A stretch of DNA of 64,000 nucleotides from contig NZ_JACCHQ010000020.1 in assembly GCF_016031655.1 (NCBI RefSeq), forward strand, positions 1 to 64,000. The letters run 5' to 3'. The notes beneath the pieces were generated by a model. The model worked only from the letters and a program-made list of their open reading frames with translations, was not told where the DNA came from and ran no database searches. The DNA comes from Bradyrhizobium glycinis. GTDB taxonomy: Bacteria; Pseudomonadota; Alphaproteobacteria; Rhizobiales; Xanthobacteraceae. Shown piece by piece: positions 54,455 through 63,681 of this stretch. A program made the position numbers and the translations under genes. Every line of letters begins with the position of its first letter. Within the stretch, counting starts at the first letter, position 1.

Positions 54455-56728
54455 TCAGGAGCCGCCAGGTGCGTCCGTCCCGCTGACCGCAGCCTCGCCT
54501 CGCTCGGCGGCAGCGGCACAATAGTCGCGCCAGAACTGGCGGTAGCCGGCTTCGAGCTCACGCGTGTAGATTTCGACATTGCCGGCGGGCGAGGCTGCGA
54601 TCTGGGCTGGCAAACCGGCGCGCGACTTCGCCAGATACTCGGGCTGCGAGGCAAACTTGCGGGCGATCTCGACATAACCCTCGTCGTCCTCGCCGACCCA
54701 ATCGCCCAGACCTGCGGCCGTCACGATCGAAGCACCGGCGCGCGAGGAGGCGCCAATGCCGAGCTTGGCGACCACGGGCACGCCCTTGTAGAGGGACTCC
54801 CAGGTGCTGATGCCGCCGTTCTGTGGGAACGTGTCGAGGGAAATATCTATCTGATCAAAGGCCCTCAGATGGTCGTCGCGCGAGGTGGTGCCAAGGCATG
54901 TGATGTTCTCCTCGGGGATACCCTGCGCGATGAAGCGTGCGACCAGACTATCGCGCAGCAGAGGATCGTCGAGCAAGCCATGCTTGAGGACGATCTTCGA
55001 TCCCGGCACCTCGCGCATGATGCGCGACCACACGCGGATCGCGTCGTCCGAGATCTTGTAGATTCGGTTGAACACGCCAAAGGTGACGTAGGCGTTGCGG
55101 AGCATCGGCAGCTCGGAAGGCTGCAGATTTGTCACCGGCTCCATCGTGATCAGGCACGGCAGGTCGTAGATCTTTTCCGGAAACAAATGCCGGGCCGATG
55201 GCGGAATGAAGATCGGATCAGCGAGCACGTAATCCATGGTCGGCATGCCCGTGCCCGTCGCGTGTCCGAAGCCGGTGGCCTGGATCGGAGCCGGCTTCCG
55301 CGCGAAGCATTGCAGCCTGTTGCCGGTCGTGTGGCCGGAAACGTCGATCAGAATGTCGACATTGTCGGCCTGAATACGATCGGCGAGCTCGTCGTCCGAC
55401 ATCTGCCAAGCGTCGACCCAGACGTCCGCCATCTGCTTGAACATGGCGGTGTACTCGTCCGCCCCCGGCCAGGCGTAATAGCAGATGATCTTGAACTTGG
55501 CGTGATCATGATGGCGCAACACGGGCAGCAAGGTCAGTCCCGCCGAGTGTTGCCGGAATTCGGCCGCGACATATCCGACCACAATCTGCTTGTCCGGATC
55601 CAGCGGCCGCTTCGGCAGCGTCCTTTGCGGGATCCTCGAGCCGATTGCATCCCACCAGGACTTTCGCACCGCCTGCTGGACCGCGAAATCCGCCTCCGCA
55701 AGGTAGTCCAGCAAGAAGATCTTGCCTCTGATCGCGTCTCCATAGTCCGGTCGCAGCGCCAGCGCGCGATCGAGATATTGGATCGCGGAGTCCATGTCTC
55801 CCTGGTTCGAATATGCGAAGCCCAACAGCGCCAACCCGATCTCGGAGCGAGGATTTCGCTCGATCAAGGTCGTCGCGGCCGCCATCGCCTGCGCGGTCCT
55901 TCCCATGACGAGGCAGACCTGCGCCTTGCCCCGAAGGGCCAGCTCGAGCTTGGGCGAAATCGCAAGCGCCGCATCGAAATCCGCCAGCGCCTCGTGCAGG
56001 CGCTGCAGCTCGTAACTGAGCCGTCCGCGCTGGGCCAGGATCCGCGGCGCGCCCGGCTTGATTGCGAGGGCCTGGGCGATCTTAGCTGCGGCCTCCTCGT
56101 GGTGCCGCAGCTCCATGCTGACCATGCCGCTGCCGACAATGGCCTCGGCGTGACGCGGCTGAAACAGCAAAGCGCGATCGAAACTCTCCTTGGCGCGCAT
56201 GATCTGCCCAAGCACGATCTCGACCATGCCGCGATTGCAGAACGCATCGGCATAATCCGGTTTGATCTTGATGGCGCGCTCGTGCAGCTCGAGCGCCTGT
56301 TCGTACTGCCCCAGATGCATCAGCGTATTGCCGAGGTTGGTCAGCGCCACCGCGAAATTCGGCTTCAGCGCGATCGCCCGCTCCTGGCACCGCCGCGCCT
56401 CCTGGTAATTGCCGAGGTCGAAATGCACGGTCGCGAGGTTGTTGTGGGCATCGTGCAGGCGCGGATCGAGCGCGATCACGCGCTCGAGCAGCTCCCTCGC
56501 CTCTTCCAGGCGCCGGCCGTCATGGGCGCACATGCCGAGCAGGTGAATGGCATCGACATGATCCGGAAGGGCTTTCAGGATTTCGCGGCACAGCGCCTCG
56601 GTCTCGGCATATCGGCCCTGGCCATAGGCGGTCGCCGCCGCGGCAATCACGGCGTCGGCCTGCTTCATCAATTTCTTCTGCAATCGCGCATTCTGGAACG
56701 CGCGCGCGCCGCCGCCGCTCTTCTGCAA
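54455..56728 (-). CDS. TPR and O-GlcNAc-transferase-like protein, copy 3
   Basis: A 757-residue paralogue. TPRs occupy about residues 15-335; the OGT-like domain shows IVVGYVAAEFRQHSAGLTLL, IDVSGHTTGNRLQCF, GFGHATGTGM, FGVFNRIYKIS and FPQNGGISTWESLYKGVPVV. The last 80 residues nearly match copy 2 (EIARKFASQPEYLAK and PAGNVEIYTRELEAGYRQF). It starts at TTG in the same context as the others. Four Cys-containing stretches and the TTMLRN-type region differ in detail from copies 1 and 4, so functional specialisation is possible. Confidence 0.87.
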   Translation of the reverse strand: MQKSGGGARAFQNARLQKKLMKQADAVIAAAATAYGQGRYAETEALCREILKALPDHVDAIHLLGMCAHDGRRLEEARELLERVIALDPRLHDAHNNLATVHFDLGNYQEARRCQERAIALKPNFAVALTNLGNTLMHLGQYEQALELHERAIKIKPDYADAFCNRGMVEIVLGQIMRAKESFDRALLFQPRHAEAIVGSGMVSMELRHHEEAAAKIAQALAIKPGAPRILAQRGRLSYELQRLHEALADFDAALAISPKLELALRGKAQVCLVMGRTAQAMAAATTLIERNPRSEIGLALLGFAYSNQGDMDSAIQYLDRALALRPDYGDAIRGKIFLLDYLAEADFAVQQAVRKSWWDAIGSRIPQRTLPKRPLDPDKQIVVGYVAAEFRQHSAGLTLLPVLRHHDHAKFKIICYYAWPGADEYTAMFKQMADVWVDAWQMSDDELADRIQADNVDILIDVSGHTTGNRLQCFARKPAPIQATGFGHATGTGMPTMDYVLADPIFIPPSARHLFPEKIYDLPCLITMEPVTNLQPSELPMLRNAYVTFGVFNRIYKISDDAIRVWSRIMREVPGSKIVLKHGLLDDPLLRDSLVARFIAQGIPEENITCLGTTSRDDHLRAFDQIDISLDTFPQNGGISTWESLYKGVPVVAKLGIGASSRAGASIVTAAGLGDWVGEDDEGYVEIARKFASQPEYLAKSRAGLPAQIAASPAGNVEIYTRELEAGYRQFWRDYCAAAAERGEAAVSGTDAPGGS

Positions 56729-56842
56729 GGTGTCTCTCCGGAGGATGCCCTGGGCAGAGTCTAACTGATTCGCGAGCTTGGCCCGCCGGTCACCGGAGTC
56801 CCTTCGCCTCCGGGATTTCCCGGGGCTTAGCGTAAGATCTTC

Positions 56843-59074
56843 CTAGGCCACCTCCGAGGCGGCGGCACAATGATCGCGCCAGAACCGGCGATAGGCCGCT
56901 TCGACCTCTCGCGTGTAAAGCTCGACGTCGCCGGCCAGCGAGGCTGCGATCCGAGCCGGCAGCTCCGCCCGCAGCTTTGCCAGGTAGCCCGGCTGCGCCG
57001 CGTATTTGCACGCGATCGCGGCATAGCCCGCGTCATCCTCGGCGACCCAGTCCTCCAGGCCGAGGGCCGTGACGATGGAGCCGCCGGCGCGCGACGAGGC
57101 GCCGCTGCCGAGCTTGGCGACCACGGGAACGCCGGCATAGAGGGACTCCCAGGTGCTGATGCCGCCGTTCTGCGGGAAGGTGTCGAGGGAAATGTCGACC
57201 ATCGCAAATGCCCGCAGATGCTCGGGGCGCGAGGTCGAGCCCATGCAGACCACGTTCTGCTCGGCGATGCCCCGTGCCGCGAACCGCGCGATCAGACGAT
57301 CGCGCAATAATGGATCGTCAAGCAGCCCGTTCTTGACGATGATCTTCGATCCCCTCACAGCATGCATCACGTTCGACCACACCCGGATGGCCTCGTCCGA
57401 AATCTTGAAGATGCGGTTGAACACGCCGAAAGTGACGTAGCCGTTGCGGAGCATGGGAGGCTCCGAAGGCGGAATGGCCAGAATCGGATCGATCGTGATC
57501 AGGCACGGCAGGTCATGAACCTTCTCGGCCAAGAGATGGCGCGCCGATTGCGGGATGAAGATTGGGTCAGCGAGCACGTAGTCCATCGTTCGAAGGCCCG
57601 TCCCCGTGGCATGCCCGAAGCCCGTGACCTGAATCGGCGCCGGCTTGCGAGCGAAGACATGAAGCCTGCTGCCCGTCGTGTGCCCGGAGACGTCGATCAG
57701 AATATCGATCCCATCGGCCTGGATGCGGTCGGCGAGCTCGTCGTCGGACAATTGTGCGGCATCGACAAAGACATCCGCGAGAGGCTTGAATCTCTCTGTC
57801 ATCTCGTCCTGCACCGGCCAGCAGGAATAGCAGACGATCTTGAACTGGGCGTGATCATGATTGCGCAGCACCGGCAACAGAGAATATGCCGCCGAGTGGT
57901 TCCTGAATTCGGACGCGACGTATCCGATCACGATCCGCCGGTCCGGATCGAGCGGCCGCGGCGCCAGGGCTCTTTGCGGCAGCTTCGCGCCGATCGCGTC
58001 CCACCAGTATTTTCGCGCGGCCTGCTGCGCGGCGAAATCGGCCTCCGGCAGGTAGTCCAGCACGAAAATCTTGTATCCGATCGCCTCCGGAAAGTCGGGC
58101 GCGATCTCGAGCGCCGCGTCGAGGTAACCGAGCGCGGTCCCGATATCTCCCTGGTTCACATGGCAGGCGGCCAGCAGTGCCAGCCCCATCTCGGATCGCG
58201 GATTGACCTCAAGCAGCGTCTTGACCACCGCCATCGCCCGCGCCGTGTTTCCCGCGAGAATGTCGATCTGCGCCCGCCAGCACAGCGCGAGCTCGAGCCG
58301 TGGCGATTGCGCCAGCGCCGCGTCGAGGTCCGCGGCCGCCTCCTCCAGCCGGGACAGAGTTAGCTTGAGCCGTCCACGCTGCAGCAGAATCCGCGGCGAA
58401 CCCGGCTTGATCGCCAGCGCGGCATCGAAGGCGGCGCCCGCCTCCGCGAAGTGCCGGAGCTCGAGGCTGACCATGCCCCTGCCCGCGATCGCCTCGGCAT
58501 GAGATGGCTGAAATGACAGGGCACGCTCAAAGCTCGCCTTGGCGCGCTCGAACTGGCCCGTCATCAATTCCGCCATGCCGCGGTTGCAAAACGCATCGGC
58601 ATAATCCGGCTTCAGCCTGATCGCCCGTTCGTGCAGCCGGATCGCGTCATTGCCGAGGCCGATGTGCAGCAACGTATTGCCGAGATTGGTCAGGGTGATC
58701 GGACAATTCGGCTTGAGCGCGATGGCCTTCTCCTGGCAGGCGCGGGCGTCGTTGAATTTCTCCCGCGCGAAATAGACTGCCCCGAGATTGCCGTGCGCAT
58801 CGGGGGAACGCGGATCGAGCGCAATCGCACGCTCGAGCAGGAATTCCGCCTCAATGAGCCGCCCGCCGTCGAACGCGCGCAGGCCGAGCAGGTGCGTGGC
58901 ATGGAAATGATCCGGCACCTCCTTCAAGATCTCGCGGCAGAGCATCTCGGCCTCATCAGGCCTGCCCTGCCCGAGCGCCTCGATGGCGAAGGCCATGACG
59001 GCGTCCGCCTGCTTCTTCAGCTTCTTTTCCAGTCGCGCATTCTGGTATGCGCGCACGCCGGCACTGCTCTGCAA
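56843..59074 (-). CDS. TPR and O-GlcNAc-transferase-like protein, copy 4
   Basis: A 743-residue paralogue, first in transcription order. It has TPRs, then IVIGYVASEFRNHSAAYSLL, IDVSGHTTGSRLHVF, GFGHATGTGL, FGVFNRIFKIS and FPQNGGISTWESLYAGVPVV. Its linker (DYLPEADFAAQQAARKYWWD) and catalytic part are closest to copy 1. The start is TTG, preceded by CTCCGGAGAGAGACC. It lies 93 bases after the transporter ATPase gene on the same strand, so read-through from the aap operon is possible. Confidence 0.87.
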   Translation of the reverse strand: MQSSAGVRAYQNARLEKKLKKQADAVMAFAIEALGQGRPDEAEMLCREILKEVPDHFHATHLLGLRAFDGGRLIEAEFLLERAIALDPRSPDAHGNLGAVYFAREKFNDARACQEKAIALKPNCPITLTNLGNTLLHIGLGNDAIRLHERAIRLKPDYADAFCNRGMAELMTGQFERAKASFERALSFQPSHAEAIAGRGMVSLELRHFAEAGAAFDAALAIKPGSPRILLQRGRLKLTLSRLEEAAADLDAALAQSPRLELALCWRAQIDILAGNTARAMAVVKTLLEVNPRSEMGLALLAACHVNQGDIGTALGYLDAALEIAPDFPEAIGYKIFVLDYLPEADFAAQQAARKYWWDAIGAKLPQRALAPRPLDPDRRIVIGYVASEFRNHSAAYSLLPVLRNHDHAQFKIVCYSCWPVQDEMTERFKPLADVFVDAAQLSDDELADRIQADGIDILIDVSGHTTGSRLHVFARKPAPIQVTGFGHATGTGLRTMDYVLADPIFIPQSARHLLAEKVHDLPCLITIDPILAIPPSEPPMLRNGYVTFGVFNRIFKISDEAIRVWSNVMHAVRGSKIIVKNGLLDDPLLRDRLIARFAARGIAEQNVVCMGSTSRPEHLRAFAMVDISLDTFPQNGGISTWESLYAGVPVVAKLGSGASSRAGGSIVTALGLEDWVAEDDAGYAAIACKYAAQPGYLAKLRAELPARIAASLAGDVELYTREVEAAYRRFWRDHCAAASEVA

Positions 59075-59167
59075 GGTCTCTCTCCGGAGGATGGTCCGAA
59101 CAGAGGCAAACCGATTCGGATGGTGCCAGGCTTGCGGTCAGACCAGCGAGGGCGCCGGCCGCCGGAC

Positions 59168-59905
59168 TCAGCGCAGAATCTGGCTCAGGAACAGCTTCGT
59201 GCGGGCGTGCTGCGGGGCGGCGAAAAACTCGTTCGGGGTGTTGGCCTCGATGATCTGCCCGGCGTCCATGAACACGACGCGGTTGGCGACCTCGCGGGCA
59301 AAGCCCATCTCGTGGGTGACGACCAGCATGGTCATGCCTTCCTCGGCGAGGTCGACCATGGTGTCGAGCACCTCCTTGACCATTTCGGGGTCGAGCGCCG
59401 AGGTCGGCTCGTCGAACAGCATCACCTTCGGGTTCATGGTCAGGGCGCGGGCGATCGCGACACGCTGCTGCTGGCCACCGGACATCTGACCCGGAAACTT
59501 GTTGGCCTGGTGCGGGATCTTCACCCGCTCCAGGAACTTCATCGCCGTCGCCTCGGCGTCCTTCTTGGGGATGTTGCGGACCCAGATCGGCGCCAACGTG
59601 CAATTGTCCAGCACGGTCAGGTGGGGGAACAGGTTGAAGCTTTGGAACACCATGCCGACTTCACGGCGGACCGCGTCGATGTGCTTGAGGTTCGGCCCGA
59701 GCTCGATGCCGTCGACGACGATCTCGCCCTCCTGGAATTCCTCCAGCGCATTGATGCAGCGGATCAGCGTGGACTTGCCCGAGCCCGAGGGGCCGCAGAT
59801 CACGATGCGCTCGCCCTTCTGCACCGCCAGATCGATATCACGCAGGACGTGGAATTCGCCGTACCATTTGTTCAGGCCGGAAATCTTGACGATGGGCTCG
59901 GACAT
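59168..59905 (-). CDS. aapP: General amino-acid ABC transporter ATPase AapP
   Basis: A 245-residue ATPase powering amino-acid import. Walker A is GPSGSGKSTLIR, Q-loop FQSFNLFPHLTV, signature MSGGQQQRVAIARAL, Walker B VMLFDEPTSALD and switch His in VTHEMG. The ATG at 59903-59905 defines the family start; a much longer frame upstream is a shadow of the permease gene. It is the fourth gene of the aapJQMP operon, 11 bases after aapM. Confidence 0.95.
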   Translation of the reverse strand: MSEPIVKISGLNKWYGEFHVLRDIDLAVQKGERIVICGPSGSGKSTLIRCINALEEFQEGEIVVDGIELGPNLKHIDAVRREVGMVFQSFNLFPHLTVLDNCTLAPIWVRNIPKKDAEATAMKFLERVKIPHQANKFPGQMSGGQQQRVAIARALTMNPKVMLFDEPTSALDPEMVKEVLDTMVDLAEEGMTMLVVTHEMGFAREVANRVVFMDAGQIIEANTPNEFFAAPQHARTKLFLSQILR

Positions 59906-59916
59906 GGTGGCCTCGA

Positions 59917-61437
59917 TCAGTTGCGGCGGTGGGCGTTGAGGCGGTGCTCGACGAACAGGGAATAGCGCGACATTCCAAAGCAGAACATGAAGTAGATGAT
60001 CCCGGCGAAGGCAAAGCCGGTGAACGCAGTCGATGGCGTCGACCATTTCGGATCCGCGAACGAGGCGCGTAGCGAGCCGAGCAGATCGAACAGGGCCACG
60101 ATTGAGACCAGCGAGGTGTCCTTGAACAGCGAGATGAAGCTGTTGACGAGGTTCGGAATGACGTGCCGCAGCGCCTGCGGCAGCACGATCAGCGAGGTCG
60201 TCTTCCACCAGGACAGCCCGAGGGCAGCGGCCGCCTCGCTCTGGCCACGCGGGATCGCCGCGAGCCCGCCGCGGACGTTCTCGGCCTGATAGGCGCCGGT
60301 GAACAGCGCGATGCCGATCAGCGCACGCACCAGGCCATCGACGGTGAAATTGCCGGGCAGGAACAGCGGCAGCATGTAGGTTGCGAAGAACAGCACGGTG
60401 ATCAGCGGCACGCCGCGCCAGAACTCGATGAAGGCGATCGAGAAGATCCGGATCAAGGGAATGGTCGAGCGGCGGCCGAGTGCGAGCGCAATGCCGATCG
60501 GCAGCGATGTGACGATGCCGGTGACGGAGACCACGAGCGTCACCAGGAGGCCGCCCCACAAATTCGTCGTCACGACCGGCAAGCCGCCGTGGTCGATATC
60601 CATCAGCTTGATCACGATGGCGATGGCGACGAAAGTGGCGATGCTCGATGCCAGAGCCCGCCCGCCGGTGCGAACACCGCCGCCGAGAACAAAGGCGATC
60701 AGGCAGACGATCGCGGCCGTGATGGCGAAATCCGTCCAGACCGACTGGCCCGTGCCCTGGATGTAATCGCGCAGCCAGGTGAGCGGAAAGATCAGCCAAT
60801 GGATCACCGTGCCGAGCAGCGCGATGAGGCTCCCGAGCACCCACAGCAGCGGACCGACCGCGGAAGTCTTGCTCGAGGTGAGCAGCGCCTGTCCTGCACC
60901 GACGATGCTCTCGTCGAACAATTGCAGCAGCCCGGCCGTCCAGCTCAGCCCAAAGCCCTTGATGCCGCCGCCGTGCAGCAGGAAGAACGCCACCACCGGA
61001 AAGGCGACGAAGAATAGGCCGGCATTCAGGCTCTTGGCCGGCAGCCGCGGAATGAGCAGCGGCAACAGCAGGACGACTGCAAGCAACAGCGTCAAGTTCA
61101 CCCGCCAACGCTCGGCCTCGGGATAGAAGCCGTAGATCAGTTGCGGGAGCTTCGCCTGGATGTAAGGCCAGCAGGCGCCGACAGCAAAGCCGGCGTTCTC
61201 GGCAAGGCACGCGGCGCGATCCTTGCCGCTCCAGACTGCATCGACCATCAGGAACTTGACGGAGGGAACGATGGTGAACCAGAGCAGCAAAGCGCCGAGG
61301 ATCGTCAGAAGGATGTTGGTCGGCGAGTTGAACAGGCGCGTGCGCATCAGGCCGATGAAGCCCGTGGTCTTCACCGGCGCCGGACGCTCGGCGAGCAGGT
61401 CCTGGCGGACAAAGCTGGATGAGATGACATCGCTCAT
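59917..61437 (-). CDS. aapM: General amino-acid ABC transporter permease AapM
   Basis: A 506-residue inner-membrane permease with a long N-terminal region carrying extra helices and a C-terminal binding-protein-dependent transport domain. The coupling loop is seen in VRGGLAAIPRGQSEAAAALG, followed by VLPQALRHVIPNLVNSFISL. Its ATG overlaps the aapQ stop (ATGA, 61434-61437). Together with AapQ it forms the channel for broad-range L-amino-acid uptake. Length fits the AapM/BztC group. Confidence 0.94.
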   Translation of the reverse strand: MSDVISSSFVRQDLLAERPAPVKTTGFIGLMRTRLFNSPTNILLTILGALLLWFTIVPSVKFLMVDAVWSGKDRAACLAENAGFAVGACWPYIQAKLPQLIYGFYPEAERWRVNLTLLLAVVLLLPLLIPRLPAKSLNAGLFFVAFPVVAFFLLHGGGIKGFGLSWTAGLLQLFDESIVGAGQALLTSSKTSAVGPLLWVLGSLIALLGTVIHWLIFPLTWLRDYIQGTGQSVWTDFAITAAIVCLIAFVLGGGVRTGGRALASSIATFVAIAIVIKLMDIDHGGLPVVTTNLWGGLLVTLVVSVTGIVTSLPIGIALALGRRSTIPLIRIFSIAFIEFWRGVPLITVLFFATYMLPLFLPGNFTVDGLVRALIGIALFTGAYQAENVRGGLAAIPRGQSEAAAALGLSWWKTTSLIVLPQALRHVIPNLVNSFISLFKDTSLVSIVALFDLLGSLRASFADPKWSTPSTAFTGFAFAGIIYFMFCFGMSRYSLFVEHRLNAHRRN

Positions 61438-62639
61438 GCGCCGAGACTCCGGCTGACGCGCCAACCATAGACGCTCATGATCGCGCTGGTCAGGAGCGAG
61501 ATCAGGAGATAGACGCCCATGGTCATGGCGATGATCTCGATCGCCTGCCCGGTCTGGCTCAACGACGTGCCGGCAAACACCGATACCAGGTCAGGATAGC
61601 CGATCGCGACCGCCAGCGACGAGTTCTTGGTGAGATTGAGGTACTGGTTGGTCAGCGGCGGCACGATGACGCGCATGGCCTGCGGCACGACGATGAGGCG
61701 GAGCGTGGCGCCGCGGCTGAGGCCGAGCGAAGATCCCGCCTCCATCTGTCCTTTGTGAACGGACAGGATGCCGGCGCGCACGATCTCGGCGATGAAGGCG
61801 GCGGTATAGGTCGACAGCGCCACCGCCAGTGCCACGAATTCCGGGATGATGCGTGAGCCGCCGGCGAAGTTGAACCCCCTCAGCTGCGGAAGCTCGAAAG
61901 TGAAGGGCAGACCGAAGACCAGCATCGTGGCCAGCGGAAGCCCGAACAGCAGGGCCAGCACGGAAGGCCAGATGCGGATCACCTGCCCGCGCTGGAACAG
62001 CGCTCGTCTTGCGTAGAAATGCAGGGCCAGCGAGGCGACGATGCCGAACGCCAGCACCGCGAGGAACGGCGCGAGACCGCTCTGGCCGATCGGGCTGGGA
62101 ACGACGAGGCCCCGATTGCTGATGAAGGCAATGCCGAACAGGGAAATGCTCTGCCGCGGATTGGGCAAGGCCGCCAGCACCGCCAGATACCAGAACAGGA
62201 TCTGGAACAGCAGCGGCAGATTGCGGATGACCTCGACATAGATCTCGCCGACCCGCGACAGCAGCCAATTGGGCGACAGCCGGCACAGCGCGACGATGAA
62301 GCCGATCACCGTGGCGAAGAAGATGCCCACCACGGAGACCACGAGCGTATTCAGCAGCCCGACCACAAACACGCGCAGGAACGTGTCCGAGCCGGTATAG
62401 GAGATCAGGGTCTGGTTGACGTCGAAGCCGGCATTGTTCCTGAGGAAGCCGAAGCCGGCGGCGATGTGCTGGTTCTCGAGATTGGCACGCGCATTGGAGA
62501 CGATCTCGTAGCCGATCCAGCCCAGGATCGCCGCGAAGGCAAACTGGACGGCAACGCCGTTCCAGCCTGCCTTGCCGCCCAGAATGCGCCGGATCTTCAG
62601 CGCGATCTGGGGCGGCGGTTTTCGAGCCTCGGTGCTCAT
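61434..62639 (-). CDS. aapQ: General amino-acid ABC transporter permease AapQ
   Basis: A 401-residue permease, partner of AapM. Marks are VVSVVGIFFATVIGFIVALC, the EIVRAGILSVHKGQMEAGSS coupling segment and LIVVPQAMRVIVPPLTNQYL. The insert between helices is typical of AapQ. It begins 25 bases after aapJ and overlaps aapM by 4 bases. Sequence is complete. Confidence 0.94.
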   Translation of the reverse strand: MSTEARKPPPQIALKIRRILGGKAGWNGVAVQFAFAAILGWIGYEIVSNARANLENQHIAAGFGFLRNNAGFDVNQTLISYTGSDTFLRVFVVGLLNTLVVSVVGIFFATVIGFIVALCRLSPNWLLSRVGEIYVEVIRNLPLLFQILFWYLAVLAALPNPRQSISLFGIAFISNRGLVVPSPIGQSGLAPFLAVLAFGIVASLALHFYARRALFQRGQVIRIWPSVLALLFGLPLATMLVFGLPFTFELPQLRGFNFAGGSRIIPEFVALAVALSTYTAAFIAEIVRAGILSVHKGQMEAGSSLGLSRGATLRLIVVPQAMRVIVPPLTNQYLNLTKNSSLAVAIGYPDLVSVFAGTSLSQTGQAIEIIAMTMGVYLLISLLTSAIMSVYGWRVSRSLGA

Positions 62640-62664
62640 GCCGCTGCCGGCCGATCAGGGCTGA

Positions 62665-63681
62665 TCAGCGGATCGGCGGCGCGTACTGAAGACCGCCCTT
62701 GTTCCAGAGATTGTTGACACCGCGATTGATGGCGAGCGGCGATCCGGCGCCGACGTTGCGATCGAACACCTCGCCGTAATTGCCGACGGTCTTCACGATC
62801 CGCACCACCCAATCCTTCGTCAGGCCGAGTTGTTCGCCGAAATTGCCGTCGCTGCCGAGCACGCGCTTCAGTTCGGGATTTTCCAGCTTCGCCTTCTCGT
62901 CGATGTTCTTCGAGGTCACGCCGAGCTCTTCGGCGGTGAGCATCGCGAACAGCGTCCATTTCACGATGTCGAACCACTGGTCGTCGCCGTGCCGCACCAT
63001 CGGGCCGAGCGGCTCCTTCGAGATGATCTCGGGCAGCACCATGTGGTCGTTGGGATTGGCGAGCTTGAGGCGATTGGCGTACAGGCCCGACTGGTCGGTG
63101 GTGAAGACGTCGCAGCGGCCGGCTTCATAGGCCTTGACGGTTTCGTCGTTGGTGGCGAACGCGATCACCTCGTACTTCATGTTGTTGGCCTTGAAGTAGT
63201 CGGCGAGATTCTGCTCGGTCGTGGTGCCGGTCTGCACGCAGACCGATGCGCTGTTGAGCTCGAGCGCCGAATTCACCTTGAGCGACTTCTTCACCATGAA
63301 GCCCTGCCCGTCGTAATAGGTCACGCCGGTGAAATTGGCGCCGAGCGAGGTGTCGCGCGAGATGGTCCAGGTGGTGTTGCGCGAGAGCACGTCGATCTCG
63401 CCGGATTGCAGCGCAGTGAAGCGGTCCTTGGCGGACAGCGGCACGAACTTGACCTTGGTCGGATCATTGAAGATCGCACCGGCTATGGCGCGGCAGACGT
63501 CGACGTCGATGCCGGTCCAGTTGCCCTTGTCGTCGGGCGAGGAGAAGCCCGGCAGGCCCTGGCTGACGCCGCAGGACAGCATGCCCCGATCCTTGACGGT
63601 CTTGAGCGTTTGCGCATCGGCGGCTTGGGCGGTGAGGCCGGCGGCGAGAGCAAGGGTGAGAGCCAGGGTTACGCGTTTCAT
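62665..63681 (-). CDS. aapJ: General amino-acid ABC transporter binding protein AapJ
   Basis: A 338-residue periplasmic binding protein. The signal peptide (MKRVTLALTLALAAGLTAQA) is followed by CGVSQGLPGFSSPDDKGNWT and IDVLSRNTTWTISRDTSLGA, characteristic of AapJ/BztA. It captures many L-amino acids and drives the transporter. The ATG at 63681 is chosen; the frame extends 6 codons earlier to a TTG. The promoter must lie in the 319 bases to the window end. Confidence 0.95.
   Translation of the reverse strand: MKRVTLALTLALAAGLTAQAADAQTLKTVKDRGMLSCGVSQGLPGFSSPDDKGNWTGIDVDVCRAIAGAIFNDPTKVKFVPLSAKDRFTALQSGEIDVLSRNTTWTISRDTSLGANFTGVTYYDGQGFMVKKSLKVNSALELNSASVCVQTGTTTEQNLADYFKANNMKYEVIAFATNDETVKAYEAGRCDVFTTDQSGLYANRLKLANPNDHMVLPEIISKEPLGPMVRHGDDQWFDIVKWTLFAMLTAEELGVTSKNIDEKAKLENPELKRVLGSDGNFGEQLGLTKDWVVRIVKTVGNYGEVFDRNVGAGSPLAINRGVNNLWNKGGLQYAPPIR

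Noticed and set aside
59168..61468. Single long frame of 766 codons ending in the AapP ATPase
   Set aside because: The first two thirds are an out-of-frame shadow of aapM; the ATPase has its own ATG and the permease is intact in another frame, so there is no fusion.
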